NCBI GenBank assembly: GCA_011389745.1
Contig: JAABTQ010000005.1
Location: forward strand, 1 to 64,000
Direction of reading: 5' to 3'
From: Desulfobacteraceae bacterium
Lineage (GTDB): Bacteria; Desulfobacterota; Desulfobacteria; Desulfobacterales; SKZT01
DNA: 64,000 nt
Shown here: positions 9,067 to 17,707 of the stretch, piece after piece
Layout: the number at the start of each line of letters is the position of its first letter
Position numbering within the stretch: position 1 is the first letter of the stretch
The notes under the pieces: generated by a model
The model's input: only the letters and a program-made list of their open reading frames with translations
Database searches by the model: none
What the model was told of the DNA's origin: nothing
Translations under genes and position numbers: made by a program

Positions 9067-10944
9067 ATGACTTTTTTATCAGCTTTTTTTGCTTTTTTTT
9101 TAAGCCTTATGCTGACTCCATTGGTGCGCTCTGTTGCACTTAAAAGAGGGTGGATTGCCCAGCCCAGGAAAGAGCGATGGCACAAAAAACCCACAGCCTT
9201 GTCCGGCGGCATTGCAATTTATCTGGCTGCCGCCGGCTCTATTTTTTACTTTGCTGATTTTAAAAGCCTTATACCTCATCTTGTATTAGGAACAATTCAT
9301 CCGGAACCTCCTGATCTGGCGGCCGTTATATTTCTCGGCATGACTTTCATCTTTATACTGGGGGTCCTGGACGATTTTATCCACATCAAACCACACACAA
9401 AACTGGTGGGGCAGATTTTGGTGGCATCCATGGTGACTTTTCTGGGCTTGAGACTTCACTGGTTTGTCTCCCTTACCGGAGACACCATTGTCACCATTTT
9501 CTGGATTGTTGGAATTACCAATGCATTTAATCTGATAGACAATATGGATGGGTTATGTGCCGGCGTAGGCTTTATTGCTGCATGTTACCTGGCCCTACTT
9601 TTCCAGGGAACCTCTCCCGAAGCCTATCTGACTGCATTGATTTTAGCGGGAGCTTTCGGCGGCTTTCTTGTTTACAATTTCAATCCGGCCTCCATTTTTA
9701 TGGGGGACTCCGGAAGCCTGCTCATAGGCTTTACTCTTGCCACTCTATGCCTTTTTTATACCGGAGACCATGAGGTTAACAAATTGGCCTGGTATGCCGT
9801 GCCTGTTTTACTTCTGATGGTACCGATACTGGATACCACCATGGTAACGATCATTCGCCTGTTAAGCGGACGAAAGGCCTCTGTGGGCGGAAAGGACCAC
9901 ACATCACACCGGCTTGTACTGATCGGACTTTCGGAAAAAGGAGCAGTGCTCTTTCTTTATGGCGTGGGTGCTATTTCCGGGCTTTCCGCCCTCTATGTCA
10001 GCCAGAGTGATACCTTTACTTCTCCTGTAGTTATCATTCCTCTGACCATTTCAATTTTGCTCATGGGGATTTATCTTTCTCAAATCAGGGTGTATCCGGA
10101 AAGAGAATTTTGTATTCTCCGGGGAAAAGTTTATACACCGATTCTGATAGAATTGACATTCAAACGTCAGATTCTTCTGGTGATCCTGGATCTGTGCCTG
10201 ATCTCATTTGCCTATTATTTATCATACCGGTTGCGATTCGGCTCAGAGACCTTTCCGGTCTACTTTAATATCTTTTTAAAAAGCCTTCCGGCAGTCATCG
10301 CCTGTAAATTTATTGCCTTTTTTACCTTGGGCATATACCGGGGAATATGGCGCTATCTGAGCACCAATGATGTGTTTGTTTGTTTAAAAGCCTCCTTTTT
10401 TGGCACCGTTTTATCCTTTTTTGCCATAACTTTTATATTTTGGTCCGAGGATCTGTCCAACGGTATTTTTGTCATTGATTTTTTGCTGACTACCGGGCTT
10501 CTTTTAGGTACCAGAGGCTCTTTCCGGATATTTCTGGACACCATGAAAAGACGAACCAAAACCGGTAAACCCGTAATTATATACGGTGCCGGTCAGGGCG
10601 GAGAAATTCTTTTGAGGGAAATTCTGAACAACAAAAATCTCGAAATATCTCCCATAGGATTTATTGACGATGATGTCCTAAAAACAGGGAAAAAACTTCT
10701 GGGTTATACGGTTCTCGGCACATTTAATGACCTGGAAAAGCTGTGTAAAAAACAGTCTGTGAACGGCATTTTAAAATCATTCAACCACGATGACTCTGAA
10801 AATAAAAAAAAGATTGTTCAATTTTGCAAAAACCACGACCTTTTTCTGAAGCAATTTTCAATTCATTTAAGTGATGTGGAAACAGGGAATTCAGAACCTG
10901 ATCATGACAGGGAACAAACAACCGATGAAAATTCTTGGTATTGA
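9067..10944 (+). CDS. WecA-like sugar-phosphate transferase fused to CapD/FlaA1-type N-terminal region
   Basis: This polytopic membrane protein has about 625 residues. The first 350 form a MraY/WecA-family transferase that attaches a hexose-1-phosphate to undecaprenyl phosphate. Its signatures are the DDFIHI aspartates, NAFNLIDNMDGLCAG, FMGDSGSLLIGF, and the cytosolic KDHTSHRL motif. From about 370 come four more membrane segments (VILDLCLISFAYYLSYRLR onward) and a Rossmann-like domain with VIIYGAGQGGEILLRE, as in the N-terminal half of WbpM/CapD/FlaA1 proteins. The dehydratase SDR catalytic domain is absent. ATG 9067 is preferred to GTG 9052, which overlaps the GAGGTG ribosome site, though the spacing is long. 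It overlaps tsaD by 20 bp. Confidence 0.85.
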   Translation: MTFLSAFFAFFLSLMLTPLVRSVALKRGWIAQPRKERWHKKPTALSGGIAIYLAAAGSIFYFADFKSLIPHLVLGTIHPEPPDLAAVIFLGMTFIFILGVLDDFIHIKPHTKLVGQILVASMVTFLGLRLHWFVSLTGDTIVTIFWIVGITNAFNLIDNMDGLCAGVGFIAACYLALLFQGTSPEAYLTALILAGAFGGFLVYNFNPASIFMGDSGSLLIGFTLATLCLFYTGDHEVNKLAWYAVPVLLLMVPILDTTMVTIIRLLSGRKASVGGKDHTSHRLVLIGLSEKGAVLFLYGVGAISGLSALYVSQSDTFTSPVVIIPLTISILLMGIYLSQIRVYPEREFCILRGKVYTPILIELTFKRQILLVILDLCLISFAYYLSYRLRFGSETFPVYFNIFLKSLPAVIACKFIAFFTLGIYRGIWRYLSTNDVFVCLKASFFGTVLSFFAITFIFWSEDLSNGIFVIDFLLTTGLLLGTRGSFRIFLDTMKRRTKTGKPVIIYGAGQGGEILLREILNNKNLEISPIGFIDDDVLKTGKKLLGYTVLGTFNDLEKLCKKQSVNGILKSFNHDDSENKKKIVQFCKNHDLFLKQFSIHLSDVETGNSEPDHDREQTTDENSWY

Positions 10945-11932
10945 AAGCTCGTGTGATGAAACCGCCGCAGCGGTGGTTGTTGATGGACAGCATATTTTAT
11001 CTTCCGTGGTGGCCTCACAGGTTAATATACATCGTCCGTACGGTGGCGTAGTACCGGAACTGGCATCCAGAAAGCATATGGAAGCCGTGATACCCGTAGT
11101 TGATAAAGCCATATTGAAATCAGGTTGTCAGAAAGAAGAACTGGATGCTGTGGCTGTAACACAAGGGCCTGGGCTTGTAGGGGCACTTCTTGTTGGATTT
11201 TCATTTGCCAAATCCTTTGCCTATGCCATGGAAAAACCCTGGGTGGGGATCAATCATCTTGAAGCCCACTTGAATTCAGTGTTTTTAGAACCCGACCCGC
11301 CGCCGTTTCCGTTTATTTCACTGCTTGTGTCCGGAGGGCATACAGCCATATACGATGTTCGATCTCACACCAAAGCGAAACTCATGGGGCAAACCCGTGA
11401 TGACGCCGCCGGAGAAGCTTTTGACAAAGTGGCCAAAATGATGGGTCTGGGATACCCCGGCGGAGAAATCATTGACAGGCTTTCCAAAAATGGAGATCCT
11501 GAGAAGATCCAATTTCCCAGAGCTTATCTTGACAAGGACAGCTATGACTTTTCTTTCAGCGGCATAAAAACAGCGGTCAACCGATACATTCAAACCCAGG
11601 CGAATCATTATCAGGATCAAATTCCCGATATTGCCGCTGCTTTTCAGGAAGCCGTAATTGAAGTTCTTTGCTTTAAGCTGATTCATGCCGCCAAAAGCAA
11701 AGCATATCGCCATATCACAATAGTGGGCGGAGCTGCAGCCAACAGCCGGCTAAGACAAAAGGTGCGTCAGGAAGCCGATAAAAACAAAATATCCGTCCAT
11801 ATTCCCTCTGTTTCGCTGTGCGGAGACAATGCCGCCATGGTGGCCGCCGCCGGATATCATCGTCTTTTAATGGGGGAAACCGGCTCAATGGATGCTGATG
11901 TTTTTTCCAGAACCATCATCCCTGCGTGTTGA
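10925..11932 (+). CDS. tsaD: tRNA N6-threonylcarbamoyladenosine transferase TsaD
   Basis: This 335-residue ASKHA-fold protein transfers threonylcarbamoyl to A37 of ANN-reading tRNAs, with TsaB/TsaE partners encoded elsewhere. Signatures are GIESSCDETAAAVV at the N-terminus, the metal-binding HLEAH, SGGHT, DDAAGEAFDKVAKMMGLGYP and the FSFSGIKTAV segment. The frame is open 18 codons further up, but the family begins at MKILGIESSCDE, so ATG 10925 is chosen, with CAGGG about 12 nt upstream. The start lies inside the end of the preceding gene. The 3' end overlaps convergent nagZ by 48 bp. Confidence 0.97.
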   Translation: MKILGIESSCDETAAAVVVDGQHILSSVVASQVNIHRPYGGVVPELASRKHMEAVIPVVDKAILKSGCQKEELDAVAVTQGPGLVGALLVGFSFAKSFAYAMEKPWVGINHLEAHLNSVFLEPDPPPFPFISLLVSGGHTAIYDVRSHTKAKLMGQTRDDAAGEAFDKVAKMMGLGYPGGEIIDRLSKNGDPEKIQFPRAYLDKDSYDFSFSGIKTAVNRYIQTQANHYQDQIPDIAAAFQEAVIEVLCFKLIHAAKSKAYRHITIVGGAAANSRLRQKVRQEADKNKISVHIPSVSLCGDNAAMVAAAGYHRLLMGETGSMDADVFSRTIIPAC

Positions 11933-12925
11933 TAAGCATCTTTTTTTTATCTCCATGATACGGTTAATCGAGGCCATATATTTTGGGCCGAAGCGGTCCT
12001 TTTCCTGAATTTTTCGCTTAAAAACTTCAAAAGCCCGGTTAATTTTCGGACCTGGATGGCAAATGAGCGCAATATCGATATCGGCTTCAAATATCCTGTC
12101 AATGGACAACTCAATATCATAATTCTGGATAGCTCCCATGTCCAAATCATCTGTGATCACAAGCCCTTGAAAACCAAGATCGTTTCTTAACATATCCCTT
12201 GCAATGACGCTGGAAAGGCTGGCCGGCCAGACCTTATCGATTTTCGCATAGCGGATATGAGAAAGCATTATTCCGATGACATTTTTTTCTACTGCCGTCT
12301 TAAAAGGCGAAATATCAAAATTTTCAAGATCTCTTAAGGTCAAATCCGATACCGGAAGATCCAGATGGGAATCCAGGGTCGTGCGACCGATTCCCGGAAA
12401 ATGTTTCGCTACGGCCATGACACCTCCCTTTTGAAGACTATCAATGACTGCCCCACCCAGCTTTGATACCCATTCGGGATCATAACCGAACATCCGGTCG
12501 GCCATAATGCTTTTATACCCTTTTGGAGCAACATCCATAACCGGGGCCATATTCATGTTGATACCTGTCTGATTTAACTCCGAAGATGTTATTTCCCCGA
12601 ATTTAACAGCGTCCTCAATGCCCTGCATCATCGGATTTCCAGGAAATCGCGTAAAAGGCTCCTTAAGACGAGCCACAACGCCTCCCTCCTGATCTATTGA
12701 AATAAAAAGCGGTGGCTGACCGCAGGATTCGGCACAGGATTGAACCGAGCTGCATAATTTTTTTAATTGTCGGGGTGATGTAATATTTCTTGAAAAAAGA
12801 ATAATTCCACCGACTTTCAAAGTTTCAATATAAAATTTTAAGTCCGGGGTAAGGTCATAACCGTCAAATCCGACCATCAATCGTTGTCCGGCCAGCTGAT
12901 CGTCTGATAAATTGTATGAGTTCAT
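11885..12925 (-). CDS. nagZ: Beta-N-acetylglucosaminidase NagZ (GH3)
   Basis: This 346-residue glycoside hydrolase family 3 enzyme releases GlcNAc from muropeptides in peptidoglycan recycling. The N-terminus has RLMVGFDGYDL and FISIDQEGG. The loop normally written KHFPGHGDT reads KHFPGIGRT here, but the downstream catalytic dyad Asp-x-His is kept (TTLDSHLDLP). The nucleophile region is VITDDLDMGAI. No signal peptide is seen, consistent with a cytoplasmic NagZ. It lies 24 bp after mltG, which makes a functional pair for cell-wall turnover. The last 48 bp overlap the end of tsaD on the other strand. Confidence 0.9.
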   Translation of the reverse strand: MNSYNLSDDQLAGQRLMVGFDGYDLTPDLKFYIETLKVGGIILFSRNITSPRQLKKLCSSVQSCAESCGQPPLFISIDQEGGVVARLKEPFTRFPGNPMMQGIEDAVKFGEITSSELNQTGINMNMAPVMDVAPKGYKSIMADRMFGYDPEWVSKLGGAVIDSLQKGGVMAVAKHFPGIGRTTLDSHLDLPVSDLTLRDLENFDISPFKTAVEKNVIGIMLSHIRYAKIDKVWPASLSSVIARDMLRNDLGFQGLVITDDLDMGAIQNYDIELSIDRIFEADIDIALICHPGPKINRAFEVFKRKIQEKDRFGPKYMASINRIMEIKKRCLSTRRDDGSGKNISIH

Positions 12926-12949
12926 GTTATTTTAAGCTTCAACTTTCCA

Positions 12950-13954
12950 TCATTTGTTAAGCTGATATTTTCTCACCGCCTCCTTGTGATCATCATAATT
13001 GGTGGAAAAAAAATGGGTTTTGTCTTTTTTGGAAACAAAATATAAATAAGGAGTTTCCGCAGGTAAAATAGCCGCTTCCAGTGATGCTTTTCCGGGATTT
13101 GCTATGGGGCCCGGCGGAAGCCCGCTGGTTGTATACGTGTTATAAGAAGTGGGGGTGTTCAGATGTTTTCGGGTTAAATTCCCATCAAAATCCTCCACTC
13201 CGTAAATAACCGTAGGATCACTTTGAAGGCGCATATTTTTGTTCAGACGATTATGAAAAACCGATGATACCAGGGGACGTTCCTCTTCGGTACCAGTCTC
13301 TTTTTCAATCATCGAGGCCAGGGTTACAATTTCATGGATGGAAAAGGTTAAATCGGCAGGCCGTTTTTCCCAGATGGGATTGAATGTGATATGAAATTGT
13401 TTAACCATTGTGGATATTATGTTTCGGACCGAAACGTCCTTTGCAAAAAAATAAGTATCTGGAAACAGATACCCTTCAATATTTTTGGCATTGATTCCAA
13501 GTTGTTCTGTGAGAGTCGAATCGTTTGCAGCCTTTAAAAATTCCGAACCATTGAAAACACCTTTTTCATCCAGTAGTGAGGCGATCTGGTTAAGGGTATA
13601 ACCTTCCGGGATAGAAATGCGATAAAGATAAACCTTTCCATGTACAAGGGTTTCCAGAATTTTTTCCGGTGACATGGATGCAGCAAGCAAATATTCACCA
13701 GCTTTGACATTTCGGTCAAAGTTCATGAATCGGGCAATGAGCTTGAATTTAATAGGGTTCTGAATAATTTCTTTCTCATGAAGAATTCGGGTGACTGTAT
13801 CGAAAGTCTGCCCTGAACCGATTAATACCATTCGCGGTTCAGCGTTTAAGGAAGCAGGCTCTTTAAAGTAGAAACAGAGTTCCTGATAAACCACAAACAG
13901 GAGCAATATGATTATAACCAGGCTAATCCCAAATATACAAAGAAATTTTTTCAA
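12950..13954 (-). CDS. mltG: Endolytic murein transglycosylase MltG (YceG)
   Basis: This 334-residue inner-membrane protein has one N-terminal transmembrane helix (about 4-25) and a periplasmic YceG domain. The catalytic Glu lies in LASMIEKETGTEEERPLVSS, followed by VFHNRLNKNMRLQSDPTV and the family-specific SYNTYTTSGLPPGPIANPG. Family members cut nascent glycan strands and set their length. The predicted start is TTG 13954 because no ATG is in reach, with AAGGTA about 12 nt upstream. It is first in a two-gene operon with nagZ. Confidence 0.94.
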   Translation of the reverse strand: MKKFLCIFGISLVIIILLLFVVYQELCFYFKEPASLNAEPRMVLIGSGQTFDTVTRILHEKEIIQNPIKFKLIARFMNFDRNVKAGEYLLAASMSPEKILETLVHGKVYLYRISIPEGYTLNQIASLLDEKGVFNGSEFLKAANDSTLTEQLGINAKNIEGYLFPDTYFFAKDVSVRNIISTMVKQFHITFNPIWEKRPADLTFSIHEIVTLASMIEKETGTEEERPLVSSVFHNRLNKNMRLQSDPTVIYGVEDFDGNLTRKHLNTPTSYNTYTTSGLPPGPIANPGKASLEAAILPAETPYLYFVSKKDKTHFFSTNYDDHKEAVRKYQLNK

Positions 13955-14149
13955 ATGTTTATTTACCTTATCGGCTGAAAATTTAAATTAGAAGTTTATA
14001 TAAAAAACTATCACAGACCACAATGATATGACAAGATGTTAAGGTGCTTTCAAAAGGATATATTGACATTTCCATCACCTCAAGTTTATTTTAAATTAAA
14101 AGCTAATGACAATTTATTAAAAAAAACTATCAAATATGCCTGAAAAGAA

Positions 14150-15310
14150 ATGAAAAAAGACTATAAAGAAAAATATCAGGGTTTTGAGCAGGGCCCTATT
14201 CGTCCTCCCAGTGAGGCAAACAGCCTGTTGATACGGGTGACCCGAAATTGCCCCTGGAATTTTTGCACTTTTTGCCCTGTATACAAAGACAGACCTTTTT
14301 CTCTTCGTCCGGTGGAACATGTGATCGAAGATATCGATACTGTAGCACGCCATGTGGAAAGCCTTCGCAAAAATACGGATTCAAGTGGAATAATTGATCG
14401 CACGGTGTTAAACAAACTGGCTGAAAAAACTCCGGATGGGGAAGCTCAGGCACTTAATGCGGCCACACACTGGTTTTCCGGAGGAATGCGCTCCATTTTT
14501 ATTCAGGATGCCAACAGCCTTATCATTGCGCCTTCTGACATGGTCAAAATTTTGAAACACCTGAAAAAACAGTTTTACTGGGTGGAACGTATTACATCCT
14601 ATGCCAGATCCCGCACCATTGCAAAAATAAAGGATGAAGATCTTGCCTCCATGGCCGATGCCGGTTTGAACCGAATACATATCGGCATGGAATCCGGTGC
14701 CGACAGTGTACTCAAAATGGTTAAAAAAGGGGTAACCAAAGCGACTCACATTAAAGCCGGGTTAAAGGTGAAAAAAGCGGGCATGCAACTATCCGAGTAT
14801 GTCATGCCGGGTCTCGGCGGAAAAAAACTCTCAGAGGAACATGCTTTGGAAACCGCTGATGCATTGAATCAGATCGATCCGGAGTTTATTCGGTTGCGGT
14901 CTCTTGCGATTCCCAATATAGTCCCTCTGTTTAATGAATGGGAATCCGGCGGATTCGAAAAGTGTACGGATTTGGAAACTGCAAAAGAAATCCTGATTTT
15001 TATAGAGGCTCTCGACGGTATTTACAGTGAAATCAAAAGTGACCATATTTTAAATCTTTTCGAAGAAATTGAAGGCAAACTTCCCGGGGAAAAGGAAAAA
15101 ATGACAGGAGTCCTGCGGACTTTTCTGGCAATGGAACCAAACCAACAGTGTTTGTTTCAGGTTGGACGACGTCTGGGGATATTTCGACACTTAAGTGATA
15201 TGGATAGTCCCCGGAGACTGACTCGAGTGGAACAAGTCTGTAAAGAAAATTCAATTACACCGGAAAACGTGGACAGTATTATTGATGAAATGATGAAAAG
15301 GTTTATCTAA
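14150..15310 (+). CDS. Radical SAM protein with CX4CX2C cluster motif
   Basis: This 386-residue protein shows a radical SAM half-barrel: the cluster motif NCPWNFCTFCP near residue 38, an IHIGMESGADSVL segment that fits the GGE/E-x-S region, and VMPGLGGKKLSEEHALETA. The cysteine spacing is CX4CX2C, one residue longer than the usual CX3CX2C. The C-terminal 120 residues are helical with no extra Cys cluster, so no auxiliary iron-sulfur site is evident. The substrate is unknown. It is followed by two transporter-like genes on the same strand, but gaps of 72 and 35 bp do not prove co-transcription. Confidence 0.82.
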   Translation: MKKDYKEKYQGFEQGPIRPPSEANSLLIRVTRNCPWNFCTFCPVYKDRPFSLRPVEHVIEDIDTVARHVESLRKNTDSSGIIDRTVLNKLAEKTPDGEAQALNAATHWFSGGMRSIFIQDANSLIIAPSDMVKILKHLKKQFYWVERITSYARSRTIAKIKDEDLASMADAGLNRIHIGMESGADSVLKMVKKGVTKATHIKAGLKVKKAGMQLSEYVMPGLGGKKLSEEHALETADALNQIDPEFIRLRSLAIPNIVPLFNEWESGGFEKCTDLETAKEILIFIEALDGIYSEIKSDHILNLFEEIEGKLPGEKEKMTGVLRTFLAMEPNQQCLFQVGRRLGIFRHLSDMDSPRRLTRVEQVCKENSITPENVDSIIDEMMKRFI

Positions 15311-15382
15311 AAACGATATCCTACGTGGTTTCCAATATTTGGAGTAAAGTATAAACAAAAACAATGCTCAAAGATAAAAATC

Positions 15383-16492
15383 ATGAACCTCTCTTTTCAA
15401 AAAATATTCTTTGCATTAGCTAGTATTTTTGGCATCTTCGCAATTTTAATTTTGGCCAAATCCGTCCTTATCCCATTCGGGATGGCATTATTGATTTCTT
15501 TCATACTCCTTCCTGTTTCTAAAAAAATGGAATCCTGGGGCATCAATCAAATGCTTGCAGCATTTTTATCCATTTTATTGTTGTTTCTTATTCTTGCAGG
15601 AAGCATAACCTTGTTTTCATCACAGATCATTCGTTTATCGGATGAATTGAATAATTTCAGTGAAAAAATAATGGGAACATTTACAGATATCATCTTATTT
15701 ATTAATAAAAATGTAATATTTATTGATGATTTAAATAGAGATGAATTATTAACCCAAGGTAAAGAATGGCTTAAGAATTCCTCAGGATCATTGATTAAAA
15801 ATACCTTCAATAATTCTGCTTCATTTTTCACAGGATTATTAGCCACAACTGTGTTTACCTTCCTGTTCCTGATTTATCGAGCTGGTTTAACAAGGGCCTT
15901 CATGAAGTTTGCTTCCCCGGAAAATAGAGATAGAGTTTTTATAATGCTCAAAAATATTCAACAGGTTGGGCAAAAATATCTATCAGGTATGTTTGTGTTG
16001 ATACTGATATTAGGTTTTGCCAATAGCATAGGTTTGTGGATAATCGGCATTGACAGCCCGTTTCTTTTTGGATTTCTGGCAGGCATCTTATCCATAATCC
16101 CCTTTGTAGGTACCGCTATTGGAGCTACTATACCTGTGCTTTATGCTTTTATGTCTCATGATGCTTTATGGGTTCCTTTGGCCGTGATTGGTTTGTTTTG
16201 GTTTGTTCAAATCATTGAAAGTAATGTTCTGAATCCTAAAATTGTGGGCAGTAGCCTGAATGTAAATGCCTTAGCTGCTATATTAAGTTTATTGGTTGGC
16301 ACTTCTGTCTGGGGTATTGCAGGTATGATTTTATTTCTACCATTTACAGCCATGCTAAAGGTAATTTGCGAAGAATTTGAAGAAATAAAACCTATCGCTT
16401 TGTTAATTGGAAATGAGATATCCGGTGAAAGTGAAAAAAAGGATAAAAAATCTTCTCAATGGATTAAAAAAATGAAAGACTGGTTTTCTTAA
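15383..16492 (+). CDS. AI-2E family (PerM/YdiK-type) membrane permease
   Basis: This 369-residue polytopic protein belongs to the AI-2E/UPF0118 exporter superfamily. Two or three hydrophobic helices at 8-75 are followed by an extracytoplasmic stretch, then helices with the conserved region FGFLAGILSIIPFVGTAIGA and the C-terminal NPKIVGSSLNVNALAAILSL. The hydrophilic tail is lysine-rich. Family members export small molecules or ions; the substrate here is unknown. The gene is visibly AT-richer and favours A/T third positions compared with both neighbours, which suggests recent acquisition. Confidence 0.85.
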   Translation: MNLSFQKIFFALASIFGIFAILILAKSVLIPFGMALLISFILLPVSKKMESWGINQMLAAFLSILLLFLILAGSITLFSSQIIRLSDELNNFSEKIMGTFTDIILFINKNVIFIDDLNRDELLTQGKEWLKNSSGSLIKNTFNNSASFFTGLLATTVFTFLFLIYRAGLTRAFMKFASPENRDRVFIMLKNIQQVGQKYLSGMFVLILILGFANSIGLWIIGIDSPFLFGFLAGILSIIPFVGTAIGATIPVLYAFMSHDALWVPLAVIGLFWFVQIIESNVLNPKIVGSSLNVNALAAILSLLVGTSVWGIAGMILFLPFTAMLKVICEEFEEIKPIALLIGNEISGESEKKDKKSSQWIKKMKDWFS

Positions 16493-16527
16493 TATCTACG
16501 ATGGCTTTTCAGCCAGGCCACCCTTAA

Positions 16528-17700
16528 ATGAAATCTAACGAACAATCTTTTCCAGCAGAAAAAGATCCGAAGTTTCAAACCGGAAAAGTTTTCGGTTTGT
16601 CCGCTTGCCATTTTATACACGATATTTATACCAGTTTTCTTGCACCTCTTTTGCCGCTCTTGATTCAAAAGCTTTCCCTGTCTTTAACCCAGGCCGGTTT
16701 TCTATCGACAATCATGCAGATTCCTGCGCTGATGAACCCTTATATCGGAACTTTGGCAGATCGTTTTAATGCCAGGTATTTCATAGTGCTCACTCCGGCC
16801 GCAACAGCAATTCCCATGAGCTTGATCGGACTGGCGCCCAACTATGGCGTGCTTTTATTGCTGCTTTTTGTCACCGGTATCAGCATGGCCATTTTTCATG
16901 TGCCCATGCCCGTTTTGATCGCTCGTTTCTCAGGACCGAGCATGGGAAAGGGCATGAGTTTTTATATGGTGGGCGGTGAATTGGCCAGAACTGTGGGGCC
17001 ACTGGCAGCTGTGGCATGTGTTGCGTTATTAGGGCTTGAAGGCTATTATCCCACCATGGTTTTCGGTATTTTGGCATCCGTATGGCTTTTCTTTCGCTTT
17101 CGCCATGTTCCCCAGACCGTACAAGCTGCTAAAAGAGAGTCATTGGGTATTGTATGGAAACAAATCCGTTATTTTATGGCGCCCTTGATCGCCATATTAT
17201 GTGCACGGGGATTCATGCATGCCTCCATGACCGCTTTTTTGCCAACCTTTCTGGAACAGGAGACAGGAAATCTCTGGCTTGCAGGTATCGGACTGACAAT
17301 TTTTGAGGGAACCGGCGTGGTGGGTGCCCTTACAACGGGAGTACTAAGTGATCGGTTCGGAAGGCGAAGATTGCTTTTAATTTCTCTGGTGGGTGCACCC
17401 ATTGGGCTTTTCCTGTTTGCCGTCACATCCGGAGGGTTTCGATTTGCCATGCTGGCAGTTACGGGATTTACCATTCTTTCCACAACACCTGTGATGCTGG
17501 CCATGGTTCAGGAAAAGTCGAAAGGCAACCCTGCGGCAGCCAACGGACTCTTTATGATGTCCTCGTTTCTGGCACGGTCGGCTATCGTCGTTGCTGTGGG
17601 ATGGTTCGGGGATATGGTAGGCTTAAAAACAACTTACATCATCAGTGCTGCTATGGGGCTTTTTGCCATTCCTTTTATTCTTAAACTTCCCGAGAAATAA
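16528..17700 (+). CDS. MFS transporter, fosmidomycin-resistance (Fsr)-like
   Basis: This 390-residue major facilitator protein has about 12 hydrophobic segments. The N-terminal pattern LSACHFIHDIYTSFLAPLLP and then LADRF (loop 2-3) match the Fsr/YfkF group of drug and metabolite exporters. A second cytoplasmic motif, GVLSDRFGRRR, begins the C-terminal half. Substrate cannot be assigned. It ends 7 bp before the convergent thioredoxin-like gene, with no visible terminator in between. Confidence 0.82.
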   Translation: MKSNEQSFPAEKDPKFQTGKVFGLSACHFIHDIYTSFLAPLLPLLIQKLSLSLTQAGFLSTIMQIPALMNPYIGTLADRFNARYFIVLTPAATAIPMSLIGLAPNYGVLLLLLFVTGISMAIFHVPMPVLIARFSGPSMGKGMSFYMVGGELARTVGPLAAVACVALLGLEGYYPTMVFGILASVWLFFRFRHVPQTVQAAKRESLGIVWKQIRYFMAPLIAILCARGFMHASMTAFLPTFLEQETGNLWLAGIGLTIFEGTGVVGALTTGVLSDRFGRRRLLLISLVGAPIGLFLFAVTSGGFRFAMLAVTGFTILSTTPVMLAMVQEKSKGNPAAANGLFMMSSFLARSAIVVAVGWFGDMVGLKTTYIISAAMGLFAIPFILKLPEK

Positions 17701-17707
17701 CTGTTGA

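Noticed and set aside
12361-12420. Loss of NagZ catalytic residues, because KHFPGHGDT reads KHFPGIGRT
   Set aside because: The Asp-x-His dyad just downstream (DSH) and the nucleophile Asp are kept, so the enzyme is probably active.
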